Notes under the pieces: generated by a model | The model's input: the letters and a program-made list of their open reading frames with translations, nothing else | Databases searched by the model: none | What the model was told of the DNA's origin: nothing | NCBI RefSeq assembly: GCF_026342405.1 | Contig: NZ_JAPEMU010000001.1 | Span: forward strand, 4,278,001-4,342,000 | Reading direction: 5' to 3' | From: Kitasatospora sp. NBC_00240 | Lineage (GTDB): Bacteria > Actinomycetota > Actinomycetes > Streptomycetales > Streptomycetaceae | Length of the DNA: 64,000 nt | Made by a program: the position numbers and the translations under genes | Part shown: piece by piece, positions 50,078-58,435 of the stretch | How the letters are laid out: the number at the start of each line of letters is the position of its first letter | Position numbering within the stretch: the stretch's first letter is position 1

Positions 50078-51709
50078 CTACCTGACGAACGGCGAGACCT
50101 TCGACGCGAGGTCCAGGAAGTACTGCGGGAGCAGCCCCAGACCCAGGGTGACCAGGACGCCGACACCGATGGCGGTCGCCGTGAACGCGCTGGGCACGGC
50201 CACCGTCGGGCCGCCCGGCTGCGGGTCGGAGAAGAACATCAGCACGATGACCCTGATGTAGAAGAACGCCGCCACCGCGGAGCTCAGCACACCCACGATG
50301 ACCAACGGCGTGGCGCCGCCCGCCGCCGCGGCCTGGAAGACCGCGAACTTCCCGGTGAAGCCCGAGGTGAGCGGGATGCCGGCGAAGGCCAGCAGGAACA
50401 GCGCGAAGACCGCCGCCAGCAGCGGCGAGCGCCGCCCGAGGCCGGCCCAGCTGGAGAGGTGGGTGGCCTCGCCGCGCGAGTCGCGCACCAGCGTGACGAC
50501 CGCGAAGGCGCCGAGCGTCACGAAGGAGTACGCCAGCAGGTAGAAGAGCACCGCGCCCAGGCCCTGCTTGTTGGTGGCGATCACGCCGGTGAGGATGAAG
50601 CCGGCGTGCGCGATCGAGGAGTAGGCGAGCAGCCGCTTCACGTCCTGCTGGGTGACGGCCAGCACCGCGCCGACCACCATGGTGAGGATCGCGACGCCCC
50701 ACATCACCGGGCGCCAGTCCCAGCGCAGGCCGGGGAAGGCCACGTAGAACAGCCGCATCAGGGCGCCGAACGCGGCCACCTTGGTCGCCGCCGCCATGAA
50801 GCCGGTGACCGGCGTCGGGGCGCCCTGGTAGACGTCCGGGGTCCAGGAGTGGAACGGCACCGCGCCGACCTTGAACAGCAGGCCGACCGAGAGCAGCGCC
50901 AGGCCGATCAGCAGCAGCGCGTCGTTCTGGGTGGTGCTGAGCAGCGCCTGGGTGGCCGGGGCCTCGCCCGAGATGACGTCGGCGATGTCGCCGAGCCGGA
51001 CGCTGCCCGCGTAGCCGTACAGCAGGGCGGTGCCGAACAGGAAGAACGCCGAGGCGAACGCCCCCAGCAGGAAGTACTTGACGGCCGCCTCCTGGGAGAG
51101 CAGCCGGCGGCGCCGGGCGAGCGCGCAGAGCAGGTACAGCGGGAGGGAGAAGACCTCCAGCGCCACGAACATGGTCAGCAGGTCGTTGGCGGCCGGGAAC
51201 AGCAGCATGCCGCCGACCGCGAACAGGGTGAGCGGGAAGACCTCGGTGCTGGCGAAGCCGGCCCGGACGGCGGCGCGCTCCTGCTCGCCACCGGGGGTGG
51301 CGGAGGCCTGGGCGACGAAGGCGTCCACCGGGACCCCGCCGGCCTTCGGCTCCAGCCGGCGCTCCGCGTAGGTGAGCACCGCGACCACGGCGACCAGCAG
51401 GATCACGCCCTGCAGGAACAGCGCGGGCCCGTCCAGCGCGACCGCGCCCATCGCCAGCAGGTCGACCTTGGTGCTGCCGTAGCCCTGCGAGGCGAGCACG
51501 ATCACCGCGGTGAAGGCACCGGCCAGGCCGAGCAGGGCGATGGTGACCTGCGCCCAGTACCGGGCCCGCCGGGGCAGGAAGGCCTCGGCGAGGATCCCGG
51601 CGACGGCGGCGCCGAAGACCACCAGCATCGGGGAGAGCTGCCCGTACTCGACGTGCGGCGCGGGGATGCTCGCGCTGTTGCCGCCGGCGGCGGCGAGCCA
51701 ATGACTCAT
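50078..51709 (-). CDS. nuoN: NADH-quinone oxidoreductase subunit N
   Basis: 543 residues, about 14 membrane helices, one of the three antiporter-like proton-pumping subunits of complex I. Conserved parts are KYFLLGAFASAFFLFG, FKVGAVPFHSWTPDVYQGAP (pump Lys/His helix) and AYSSIAHAGFILTGV. Its ATG overlaps the nuoM stop (TGATG). It is the last gene of the operon. An insertion after the third helix (about 120-160, Gly/Ala/Glu-rich, PKAGGVPVDAFVAQAS) is a soluble loop. Confidence 0.95.
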   Translation of the reverse strand: MSHWLAAAGGNSASIPAPHVEYGQLSPMLVVFGAAVAGILAEAFLPRRARYWAQVTIALLGLAGAFTAVIVLASQGYGSTKVDLLAMGAVALDGPALFLQGVILLVAVVAVLTYAERRLEPKAGGVPVDAFVAQASATPGGEQERAAVRAGFASTEVFPLTLFAVGGMLLFPAANDLLTMFVALEVFSLPLYLLCALARRRRLLSQEAAVKYFLLGAFASAFFLFGTALLYGYAGSVRLGDIADVISGEAPATQALLSTTQNDALLLIGLALLSVGLLFKVGAVPFHSWTPDVYQGAPTPVTGFMAAATKVAAFGALMRLFYVAFPGLRWDWRPVMWGVAILTMVVGAVLAVTQQDVKRLLAYSSIAHAGFILTGVIATNKQGLGAVLFYLLAYSFVTLGAFAVVTLVRDSRGEATHLSSWAGLGRRSPLLAAVFALFLLAFAGIPLTSGFTGKFAVFQAAAAGGATPLVIVGVLSSAVAAFFYIRVIVLMFFSDPQPGGPTVAVPSAFTATAIGVGVLVTLGLGLLPQYFLDLASKVSPFVR

Positions 51710-53340
51710 CACTTCTGCTCACCTCCTGGGGTGGCGGCCACCGGGTGGGCCGGCGCCGGGTCGGTCTCGTGGACCTGGGAGAGGGTGGCGTCCACCGCCG
51801 GGTTGACGATGTCGGTGAGCGGCTTCGGGTAGACGCCCAGCAGGATGGTGAGCGCCACCAGCGGCGCCACCACGGCCAGTTCGCGCACCTTGAGGTCGTG
51901 CATGCCGCGCACGGAGTCCTTCACCGGGCCGGTCATGGTGCGCTGGTAGAGCACCAGGACGTACAGCGCGGCCAGCACGATGCCGAAGGTGGCGATGATG
52001 CCGATCACCGGGTAGCGGGTGAACGTGCCGACCAGGACCAGGAACTCGCTGACGAACGGCGCCAGGCCCGGCAGCGACAGCGTCGCCAGGCCGCCGATCA
52101 GGAACGATCCGGCCAGCACCGGGGCGACCTTCTGCACGCCGCCGTAGTCGGCGATCAGCCGCGAGCCGCGCCGGGAGATCAGGAAGCCGGCGACCAGCAT
52201 CAGCGCGGCGGTGGAGATGCCGTGGTTGACCATGTAGAGGGTCGCGCCGCTCTGCCCCTGGCTGGTCATCGCGAAGATGCCCATGATGATGAAGCCGAAG
52301 TGCGAGATCGACGCGTAGGCGATCAGCCGCTTGATGTCCTTCTGGCCGACGGCCAGCAGCGCGCCGTACATGATCCCGATCAGCGCCAGGACCAGGATCG
52401 CCGGGGCGAAGGTCTTGGAGGCGTCGGGGAACAGGCCGAGGCAGAAGCGGAGCATCGCGAAGGTGCCGACCTTGTCGACGACGGCGGTGATCAGCACGGC
52501 CGTTCCGGCGGTCGACTCCCCCATCGCGTTCGGCAGCCAGGTGTGCAGCGGCCACAGCGGCGCCTTCACCGCGAAGGCGAAGAAGAAGCCCAGGAAGAGC
52601 GCCTTCTCGGCGGTGGGGTTGACGACCAGCTTGCCGTCGGCGATGGCGCCGGTGAGGGTCGGCAGGTCGAAGGTGGCGAAGCCCTGGTCCTGCGCGATCA
52701 CGTACAGCCCGATCACCGCGGCCAGCATGACCAGCCCGCCGAGCAGGTTGTAGAGCAGGAACTTCACCGCGGCGTAGCTGCGCTGACGGGCCGACTCGGG
52801 GCCGCCGGCGCGGTCGCCGAAGCCGCCGATCAGGAAGTACATCGGGATCAGCATGGCTTCGAAGAACACGTAGAACACGAAGACGTCGGTGGCCAGGAAG
52901 GACACCAGGACCATCGCCTCGACGGCCAGGATCAGCGCGAAGAAGGCCTGGGTGCGGCGACGCCCCTCGAAGGTGTTGGGGTCGACCGTGCCGTCCGGGA
53001 CGCGCTCCGGGTCCGCGTCGTGCCAGGAGGCGAGCAGCACCACCGGCACGAGGACCGCGGTGAGCAGCACCAGCACGGTGCCGATGCCGTCGGCGCCGAG
53101 CGAGAAGGTGATGCCGAAGGACCTGATCCAGCTGTACGACTCGGTGAGCTGGTACCGGGCGCCGCCCGGTTCGAAGCGCACCGCGACCAGGGCGGCGAGG
53201 GCCAGCGTGGCCAGTGAGACCACCAGCGCGACGATCTTGGTGACGCGCCGGCGGCCGTCGTCCGTCCCCGCGGGCAGCGCGGCGGTGAGCACCGCGCCGG
53301 CCGCCGGGACGGCGCAGGTGGCGGTCAGCAGGTAGCTCAT
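51709..53340 (-). CDS. nuoM: NADH-quinone oxidoreductase subunit M
   Basis: 543 residues, about 14 helices. It holds the conserved Glu helix (FYVFFEAMLIPMYFLIG), KAPLWPLHTWLPNAMGESTAGTA and RLIAYASISHFGFIIMGI. It pumps protons as part of the membrane arm. It ends with a hydrophilic tail (QVHETDPAPAHPVAATPGG). The gap to nuoL is 43 bp; nuoN overlaps by one base. Confidence 0.96.
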   Translation of the reverse strand: MSYLLTATCAVPAAGAVLTAALPAGTDDGRRRVTKIVALVVSLATLALAALVAVRFEPGGARYQLTESYSWIRSFGITFSLGADGIGTVLVLLTAVLVPVVLLASWHDADPERVPDGTVDPNTFEGRRRTQAFFALILAVEAMVLVSFLATDVFVFYVFFEAMLIPMYFLIGGFGDRAGGPESARQRSYAAVKFLLYNLLGGLVMLAAVIGLYVIAQDQGFATFDLPTLTGAIADGKLVVNPTAEKALFLGFFFAFAVKAPLWPLHTWLPNAMGESTAGTAVLITAVVDKVGTFAMLRFCLGLFPDASKTFAPAILVLALIGIMYGALLAVGQKDIKRLIAYASISHFGFIIMGIFAMTSQGQSGATLYMVNHGISTAALMLVAGFLISRRGSRLIADYGGVQKVAPVLAGSFLIGGLATLSLPGLAPFVSEFLVLVGTFTRYPVIGIIATFGIVLAALYVLVLYQRTMTGPVKDSVRGMHDLKVRELAVVAPLVALTILLGVYPKPLTDIVNPAVDATLSQVHETDPAPAHPVAATPGGEQK

Positions 53341-53383
53341 GGCCGGACCTCCTGACGTGTGGGGTAGGGGCGAGTCACGACCA

Positions 53384-55297
53384 TCAGACCGACCTCATCA
53401 GGAGAGTGGTGGCGACCAGCACCAGCGTGCCGCCGAACATGGAGAGCGCGTACGAGCGGACGTAGCCGTTCTGGATCCGGCGCAGGCGGCTGGAGACGCC
53501 GCCGATGGTGGCGGCCAGGCCGTTCACGAAGCCGTCCAGGCCCCTGCTGTCGAAGTAGACGAGGGCCGCCGCGAGCGCGGAGCCGGGCCGGACCAGGACG
53601 GCGTGGTTGAAGTCGTCCTGGAGCAGGTCGCGGCGGGCGGCGCGGGTGAGGGCCGAGCCGACCGGCGGGACGACCGGCACCGGCGAGCGCCCGTACATCA
53701 GGTAGGAGACCGCGATGCCGGCCAGCATGCAGAGCGTGGTGATCAGCGTGACGGTCAGCGGGGACAGCGGGGAGTCGCCCTCCGCGTGGCCGGTGACCGG
53801 CTCCAGCCAGTGCAGGAAGGAGCTGTTGAGGGTGAACAGGCCGCCGGCGAAGACCGATCCGAAGGCCAGCACGATCATCGGGATCGTCATGCTCTTCGGG
53901 GACTCGTGCGGGTGCGGCTCGTTGCCCTCGGCGTCCGGCTGCCAGCGCTTCTCGCCGAAGAAGGTCAGGAGCATCACCCGGGTCATGTAGAACGCGGTGA
54001 TCGCGGCGCCGAGCAGCGTGACGCCGCCGAGGATCCAGCCCTCGGTGCCGCCCTTGGCGAAGGCCGCCTCGATGATCTTGTCCTTGGAGAAGAAGCCGGA
54101 CAGGCCGGGGAACCCGATGATCGCCAGGTAGCCGAGGCCGAAGGTGACGAAGGTGACCGGCATGTACTTGCGCAGGCCGCCGTAGTGCCGCATGTTCACC
54201 TCGTCGTTCATGCCGTGCATGACCGATCCGGCGCCGAGGAACAGCCCGGCCTTGAAGAAGCCGTGGGTGACCAGGAGCATGATCGCGTAGACGTAGCCGA
54301 TCGGGCCCAGGCCCGCCGCGAGGATCATGTAGCCGATCTGCGACATGGTCGAGCCGGCCAGCGCCTTCTTGATGTCGTCCTTGGCGCAACCGACGATCGC
54401 CCCGAAGATCAGCGTGACCGCGCCGACCACCACCACGGCGGTCTGGGCGTCCGGCGCCAGGTTGAAGATCGAGGCGGACCGGGTGATCAGGTAGACGCCG
54501 GCGGTGACCATGGTGGCCGCGTGGATCAGGGCCGAGACCGGGGTCGGGCCCTCCATCGCGTCCCCGAGCCAGGACTGCAGCGGTACCTGGGCGGACTTGC
54601 CGCAGGCGGCGAGCAGCAGCATCAGCCCGATCGCGGTCAGCTTGCCCTCGCTCGCCTGGCCGACCGCGCCGGCCGTGCCCTCCGAGCCGAGCAGCGGGCC
54701 GAAGGCGAAGCTGCCGAACTCCGCGAACATCAGCATGATCGCGATCGACAGGCCCATGTCGCCGACCCGGTTGACCAGGAAGGCCTTCTTGGCGGCCGTC
54801 GCGGCGCTGGGCTTGTGCTGCCAGAAGCCGATCAGCAGGTACGAGGCGAGGCCCACGCCCTCCCAGCCGACGTACAGCAGCAGGTAGTTGTCCGCCAGCA
54901 CCAGCAGCAGCATCGCCGCCAGGAACAGGTTCAGGTAGGCGAAGAACCGCCGCCGGCGCTCGTCATGCGCCATGTAGCCCACCGAGTACAGGTGGATCAG
55001 GGTGCCGACGCCGGTGATCAGCAGGACGAAGGTGATCGAGAGCTGGTCGAGCTGGAACCCCATGTCGGCCTGGAAGCCGTTCACCGGGATCCAGCTGAAC
55101 AGGTTGACGTCGACCTGCCGTTCGGCGGTCTCCCGGCCCAGCATGGACGCGAAGAGCGCCAGGCCGAAGCCGAAGGAGAGCGCGGCGAAGGCGGTGGCCA
55201 GCCAGTGGCCGAAGCGGTCGAGCCGGCGCCCGCCGAGCAGCAGCAGGGCGGCGCCCGCCAGCGGAGCCGCCACGAGCAGCGGAATGAGAGAGTTCAC
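53384..55297 (-). CDS. nuoL: NADH-quinone oxidoreductase subunit L
   Basis: 637 residues, about 16 helices plus the long lateral helix near the C-terminus that braces the pump modules. Conserved parts are LLYVGWEGVGLASYLLIGFW, GKSAQVPLQSWLGDAMEGPT and AGSTMSQIGYMILAAGLG. A loop before the lateral helix is charged (EKRWQPDAEGNEPHPHESPK). The gap to nuoK is 14 bp. Confidence 0.96.
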   Translation of the reverse strand: MNSLIPLLVAAPLAGAALLLLGGRRLDRFGHWLATAFAALSFGFGLALFASMLGRETAERQVDVNLFSWIPVNGFQADMGFQLDQLSITFVLLITGVGTLIHLYSVGYMAHDERRRRFFAYLNLFLAAMLLLVLADNYLLLYVGWEGVGLASYLLIGFWQHKPSAATAAKKAFLVNRVGDMGLSIAIMLMFAEFGSFAFGPLLGSEGTAGAVGQASEGKLTAIGLMLLLAACGKSAQVPLQSWLGDAMEGPTPVSALIHAATMVTAGVYLITRSASIFNLAPDAQTAVVVVGAVTLIFGAIVGCAKDDIKKALAGSTMSQIGYMILAAGLGPIGYVYAIMLLVTHGFFKAGLFLGAGSVMHGMNDEVNMRHYGGLRKYMPVTFVTFGLGYLAIIGFPGLSGFFSKDKIIEAAFAKGGTEGWILGGVTLLGAAITAFYMTRVMLLTFFGEKRWQPDAEGNEPHPHESPKSMTIPMIVLAFGSVFAGGLFTLNSSFLHWLEPVTGHAEGDSPLSPLTVTLITTLCMLAGIAVSYLMYGRSPVPVVPPVGSALTRAARRDLLQDDFNHAVLVRPGSALAAALVYFDSRGLDGFVNGLAATIGGVSSRLRRIQNGYVRSYALSMFGGTLVLVATTLLMRSV

Positions 55298-55311
55298 CGT
55301 GGGCCCTCCGC

Positions 55312-55611
55312 CTACAGCTTCATCAGGTTGCTGTCATCGACCGAAGCCGAGTGCCTGGTCCGGAAGATGGACACGATGATGGCGAGGCCGACGACGACCT
55401 CGGCCGCCGCGACCACCATGGTGAAGAACGCGATGATCTGGCCGTCCAGGTTGCCGTGCAACCGGGAGAAGGTGACCAGGGCCAGGTTCGAGGCGTTCAG
55501 CATCAGCTCGACGCACATGAAGAGCACGATCGCGTTGCGCCGGATCAGCACCCCGCTGGCCCCGATGGTGAACAACAGGCCGGCCAGGTAGAGGTAGTTG
55601 ACGGGGTTCAC
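55312..55611 (-). CDS. nuoK: NADH-quinone oxidoreductase subunit K
   Basis: 99 residues, three helices, of normal length. The helix MCVELMLNASNLALVTFSRL has the essential Glu of the proton path, and AAAEVVVGLAIIVSIFR has the second. The start overlaps the nuoJ stop by four bases. Confidence 0.96.
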   Translation of the reverse strand: MNPVNYLYLAGLLFTIGASGVLIRRNAIVLFMCVELMLNASNLALVTFSRLHGNLDGQIIAFFTMVVAAAEVVVGLAIIVSIFRTRHSASVDDSNLMKL

Positions 55612-56501
55612 TCCGAACCCTCCTCTGCGGACGGGGACTTGGCGGTCGGTACCTTCTGCAGCGCCCGGCGCTGCTCGGGCGGCGCCACCGGCGGCCGGGC
55701 GGAGGACGGCCGGCCGAGCCAGTCGGCGGTGGTCTCCTCCAGTTCGGCCATCCGCTGCAGCATCTCCTGGCTGACGTCCCGGATCTGGCCCCGCTCGCGC
55801 AGGGTCGCCATCACCGAGTCCTCGGCGATCGAGCCGTCCGGCAGCAGGCCCGGGACGTCGACCGCGTTGTGCCGGGCGTACACGCCGGGGGCCGGCATCG
55901 GCGGCACCTGGACGTTGTCCTTGACCCGCTGGGCGGCCAGCTCGCGCTGGGTGCTCGGCGCCTTCACGTGCTCGCGGTGGGTGAGCACCATGGCGCCGAT
56001 CGCGGCGGTGATCAGCAGCGCGCCGGTGACCTCGAAGGCCCAGACGTACTTGGTGAAGATCAGCCGCGCCAGGCCCTGCACATTGCCCTCGGCGTTGGCG
56101 TCGGCCAGGCCGGTGAAGTGGTCGAGCTTGGCGTTGGCGATGCCGGCGATCAGCAGCACCCCGAACCCGAGGCCGCAGAACACGGCGGCGAACCGCTGGC
56201 CCTTCAGCTGCTCCTTGAGGGAGTCCTCGGAGGTGACGCCGACCAGCATCATCACGAACAGGAAGAGCATCATGATCGCGCCGGTGTAGACGACGATCTG
56301 CACGACACCCAGGAACACCGCGCCCTCGGCCATGTAACAGACCGCCAGCGCGATCATCGTGGCGGCCAGGCAGAGCGCGCTGTGCACGGCCTTGCGCATC
56401 AGCAGCATGCCGAGCGCGCCGCCGACCGCGATCACGGCGAGGATCCAGAACTGGACCGCCTCACCGGTGGAGGTGGCCCCGGTCAGGGCGAGGGCGTTCA
56501 C
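55608..56501 (-). CDS. nuoJ: NADH-quinone oxidoreductase subunit J
   Basis: 297 residues. Five helices occupy the first 170 (GALGMLLMRKAVHSALCLAA, VVYTGAIMMLFLFVMMLVG), the conserved core. The C-terminal 120 residues are a hydrophilic extension absent from E. coli NuoJ (about 184 residues) but usual in actinobacteria. It overlaps nuoI and nuoK by four bases each. Confidence 0.95.
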   Translation of the reverse strand: MNALALTGATSTGEAVQFWILAVIAVGGALGMLLMRKAVHSALCLAATMIALAVCYMAEGAVFLGVVQIVVYTGAIMMLFLFVMMLVGVTSEDSLKEQLKGQRFAAVFCGLGFGVLLIAGIANAKLDHFTGLADANAEGNVQGLARLIFTKYVWAFEVTGALLITAAIGAMVLTHREHVKAPSTQRELAAQRVKDNVQVPPMPAPGVYARHNAVDVPGLLPDGSIAEDSVMATLRERGQIRDVSQEMLQRMAELEETTADWLGRPSSARPPVAPPEQRRALQKVPTAKSPSAEEGSE

Positions 56502-57088
56502 CCGGCCACCTCCTCGTCGAGCTTGCGGCGCGACGCGGGGACCTGGCGCTCCGTACCGGGCGCGGCGGCGGTGATCTCGCCGCGGTAGTACGCGCCCTCG
56601 TCGGTGCCCGGGTAGATCTCGTGCGGCGAGTCGACCATTCCTTCGGTGAGGCCGACCAGGAGCTGCTCCTTGGTGAAGATCAGGTCCTTGCGGGAGGAGT
56701 CCGCCAGCTCGTACTCGTTGGTCATGGTCAGCGCCCGGGTCGGGCAGGCCTCGATGCAGAGCCCGCAGAGGATGCAGCGGGCGTAGTTGATCTGGTAGAC
56801 CGCGCCGTAGCGCTCACCCGGCGAGTAGCGCTCCTCGTCGGTGTTGTCGGCGCCCTCCACGTAGATGGCGTCGGCCGGACAGGCCCAGGCGCACAGCTCG
56901 CAGCCGACGCACTTCTCCAGGCCGTCCGGGTGCCGGTTCAGCTGGTGGCGGCCGTGGAACCGGGGCGCGGTGGGCTTCTTCTGCTCCGGGTACTGCTCGG
57001 TGAGCCGCTTCTTGAACATGGCCTGGAAGGTCACGCCGAAGCCTGCGGCCGGTCCCAGGATCGATGACTTCTCGCTATCGTCCGACAT
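56498..57088 (-). CDS. nuoI: NADH-quinone oxidoreductase subunit I (ferredoxin-like)
   Basis: 196 residues carrying two 4Fe-4S clusters (N6a/N6b) in CVGCELCAWACPADAIYV and CILCGLCIEACPTRALTM. It passes electrons from NuoG toward the quinone site. Starts six bases after the nuoH stop. Confidence 0.96.
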   Translation of the reverse strand: MSDDSEKSSILGPAAGFGVTFQAMFKKRLTEQYPEQKKPTAPRFHGRHQLNRHPDGLEKCVGCELCAWACPADAIYVEGADNTDEERYSPGERYGAVYQINYARCILCGLCIEACPTRALTMTNEYELADSSRKDLIFTKEQLLVGLTEGMVDSPHEIYPGTDEGAYYRGEITAAAPGTERQVPASRRKLDEEVAG

Positions 57089-57094
57089 CTCGGT

Positions 57095-58435
57095 TCAGCT
57101 CCCTTCGGAATGGTTGGCGCCGTTCAGCGCGTCCTGGAGTTGCGGGGCCCGGCTGCGCCGGCGCGGTACGGGCGGCAACTGCTGCCCGGGCAGCGGCGGC
57201 ACGGGGTAGCCGTCGGCCATCGGGTCGAAGGCCCCGCCGTTCGCCGGGCGGCCCTCGTCGCCGTCCGGCTCCGGCTTGCGGCGCAGGACGTCCCGCAGCA
57301 GGGCGAGCAGCAGCAGGGCGCCGATCGGGGCACCGACGTACAGCACCACCTCGCCGAAGCCGTAGCCCTCGTTGCGCAGGGCCCGGACGCTGGCGACCAT
57401 CACCAGCCAGACCAGCGAGACCGGGATCAGGACCTTCCAGCCCAGCTTCATGAACTGGTCGTAGCGCAGCCGGGGCAGGGTGCCGCGGAGCCAGATGAAG
57501 AAGAACAGCAGCAACTGGATCTTCAGCGTGATCCAGAGCATCGGCCACCAGCCGTGGTTGGCGCCCTCCCAGAAGACCGAGACCGGCCAGGGAGCCCGCC
57601 AGCCGCCGAGGAAGAGCGTCGAGGCGACCGCCGAGACGGTGACCATGTTGACGTACTCCGCCAGCATGAACATCGCGAACTTCAGCGAGCTGTACTCGGT
57701 GTTGAAGCCGCCGACCAGCTCGCCCTCGGCCTCCGGGAGGTCGAACGGCGCCCGGTTGGTCTCGCCGACCATCGCGATGATGTAGACGATGAACGAGACC
57801 GGCAGCAGCACCGCGAACCAGGTCGGCTGCTGGGAGGCGACGATCTCCGAGGTGGACATCGACCCGGAGTAGATGAACACCGCCGCGAAGGACAGGCCCA
57901 TCGCGATCTCGTAGCTGACCATCTGCGCGGCCGAGCGGATGCCGCCGAGCAGCGGGTACGTCGACCCGGAGGACCAGCCGGCCAGCACGATGCCGTAGAT
58001 CCCGATCGAGGCGGTCGCCAGGATGTAGAGCAGCGCCACGGGGAAGTCCGTCAGCTGCATCGGGGTCCGGGTGCCGAAGATCGAGATCTCGTTGCCGGCC
58101 GGGCCGAACGGGATCACCGCGAAAGCCATGAACGCCGGGATCGCGCAGACGATCGGCGCCAGGATGTAGACCACCTTGTCGGCCCCGGTGACGACCAGGT
58201 CCTCCTTCAGGGCCAGCTTGATGCCGTCCGCGAGGGACTGCAGCAGGCCCCAGGGGCCGTGCCGGTTGGGCCCGATGCGCAACTGCATCCAGGCCACCAC
58301 CTTGCGCTCCCAGACGATGGCGATCAGCACCGTCCCGACCAGGAAGGCGAACACGAAGACGGCCTTGAGCAGGACCAGCCACCAGGGGTCGCGGCCGAAG
58401 AAGCCCAGGGTCTCGTAGGCGGCGAGGTGATTCAT
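57095..58435 (-). CDS. nuoH: NADH-quinone oxidoreductase subunit H
   Basis: 446 residues from ATG 58435, which overlaps the nuoG stop (ATGA); the frame stays open upstream, but that is a shadow of nuoG. Eight helices. Quinone-channel segments are VWERKVVAWMQLRIGPNRHG, EDLVVTGADKVVY and ETNRAPFDLPEAEGELVGGF. A C-terminal hydrophilic tail of about 80 residues is longer than in enteric bacteria. Confidence 0.95.
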   Translation of the reverse strand: MNHLAAYETLGFFGRDPWWLVLLKAVFVFAFLVGTVLIAIVWERKVVAWMQLRIGPNRHGPWGLLQSLADGIKLALKEDLVVTGADKVVYILAPIVCAIPAFMAFAVIPFGPAGNEISIFGTRTPMQLTDFPVALLYILATASIGIYGIVLAGWSSGSTYPLLGGIRSAAQMVSYEIAMGLSFAAVFIYSGSMSTSEIVASQQPTWFAVLLPVSFIVYIIAMVGETNRAPFDLPEAEGELVGGFNTEYSSLKFAMFMLAEYVNMVTVSAVASTLFLGGWRAPWPVSVFWEGANHGWWPMLWITLKIQLLLFFFIWLRGTLPRLRYDQFMKLGWKVLIPVSLVWLVMVASVRALRNEGYGFGEVVLYVGAPIGALLLLALLRDVLRRKPEPDGDEGRPANGGAFDPMADGYPVPPLPGQQLPPVPRRRSRAPQLQDALNGANHSEGS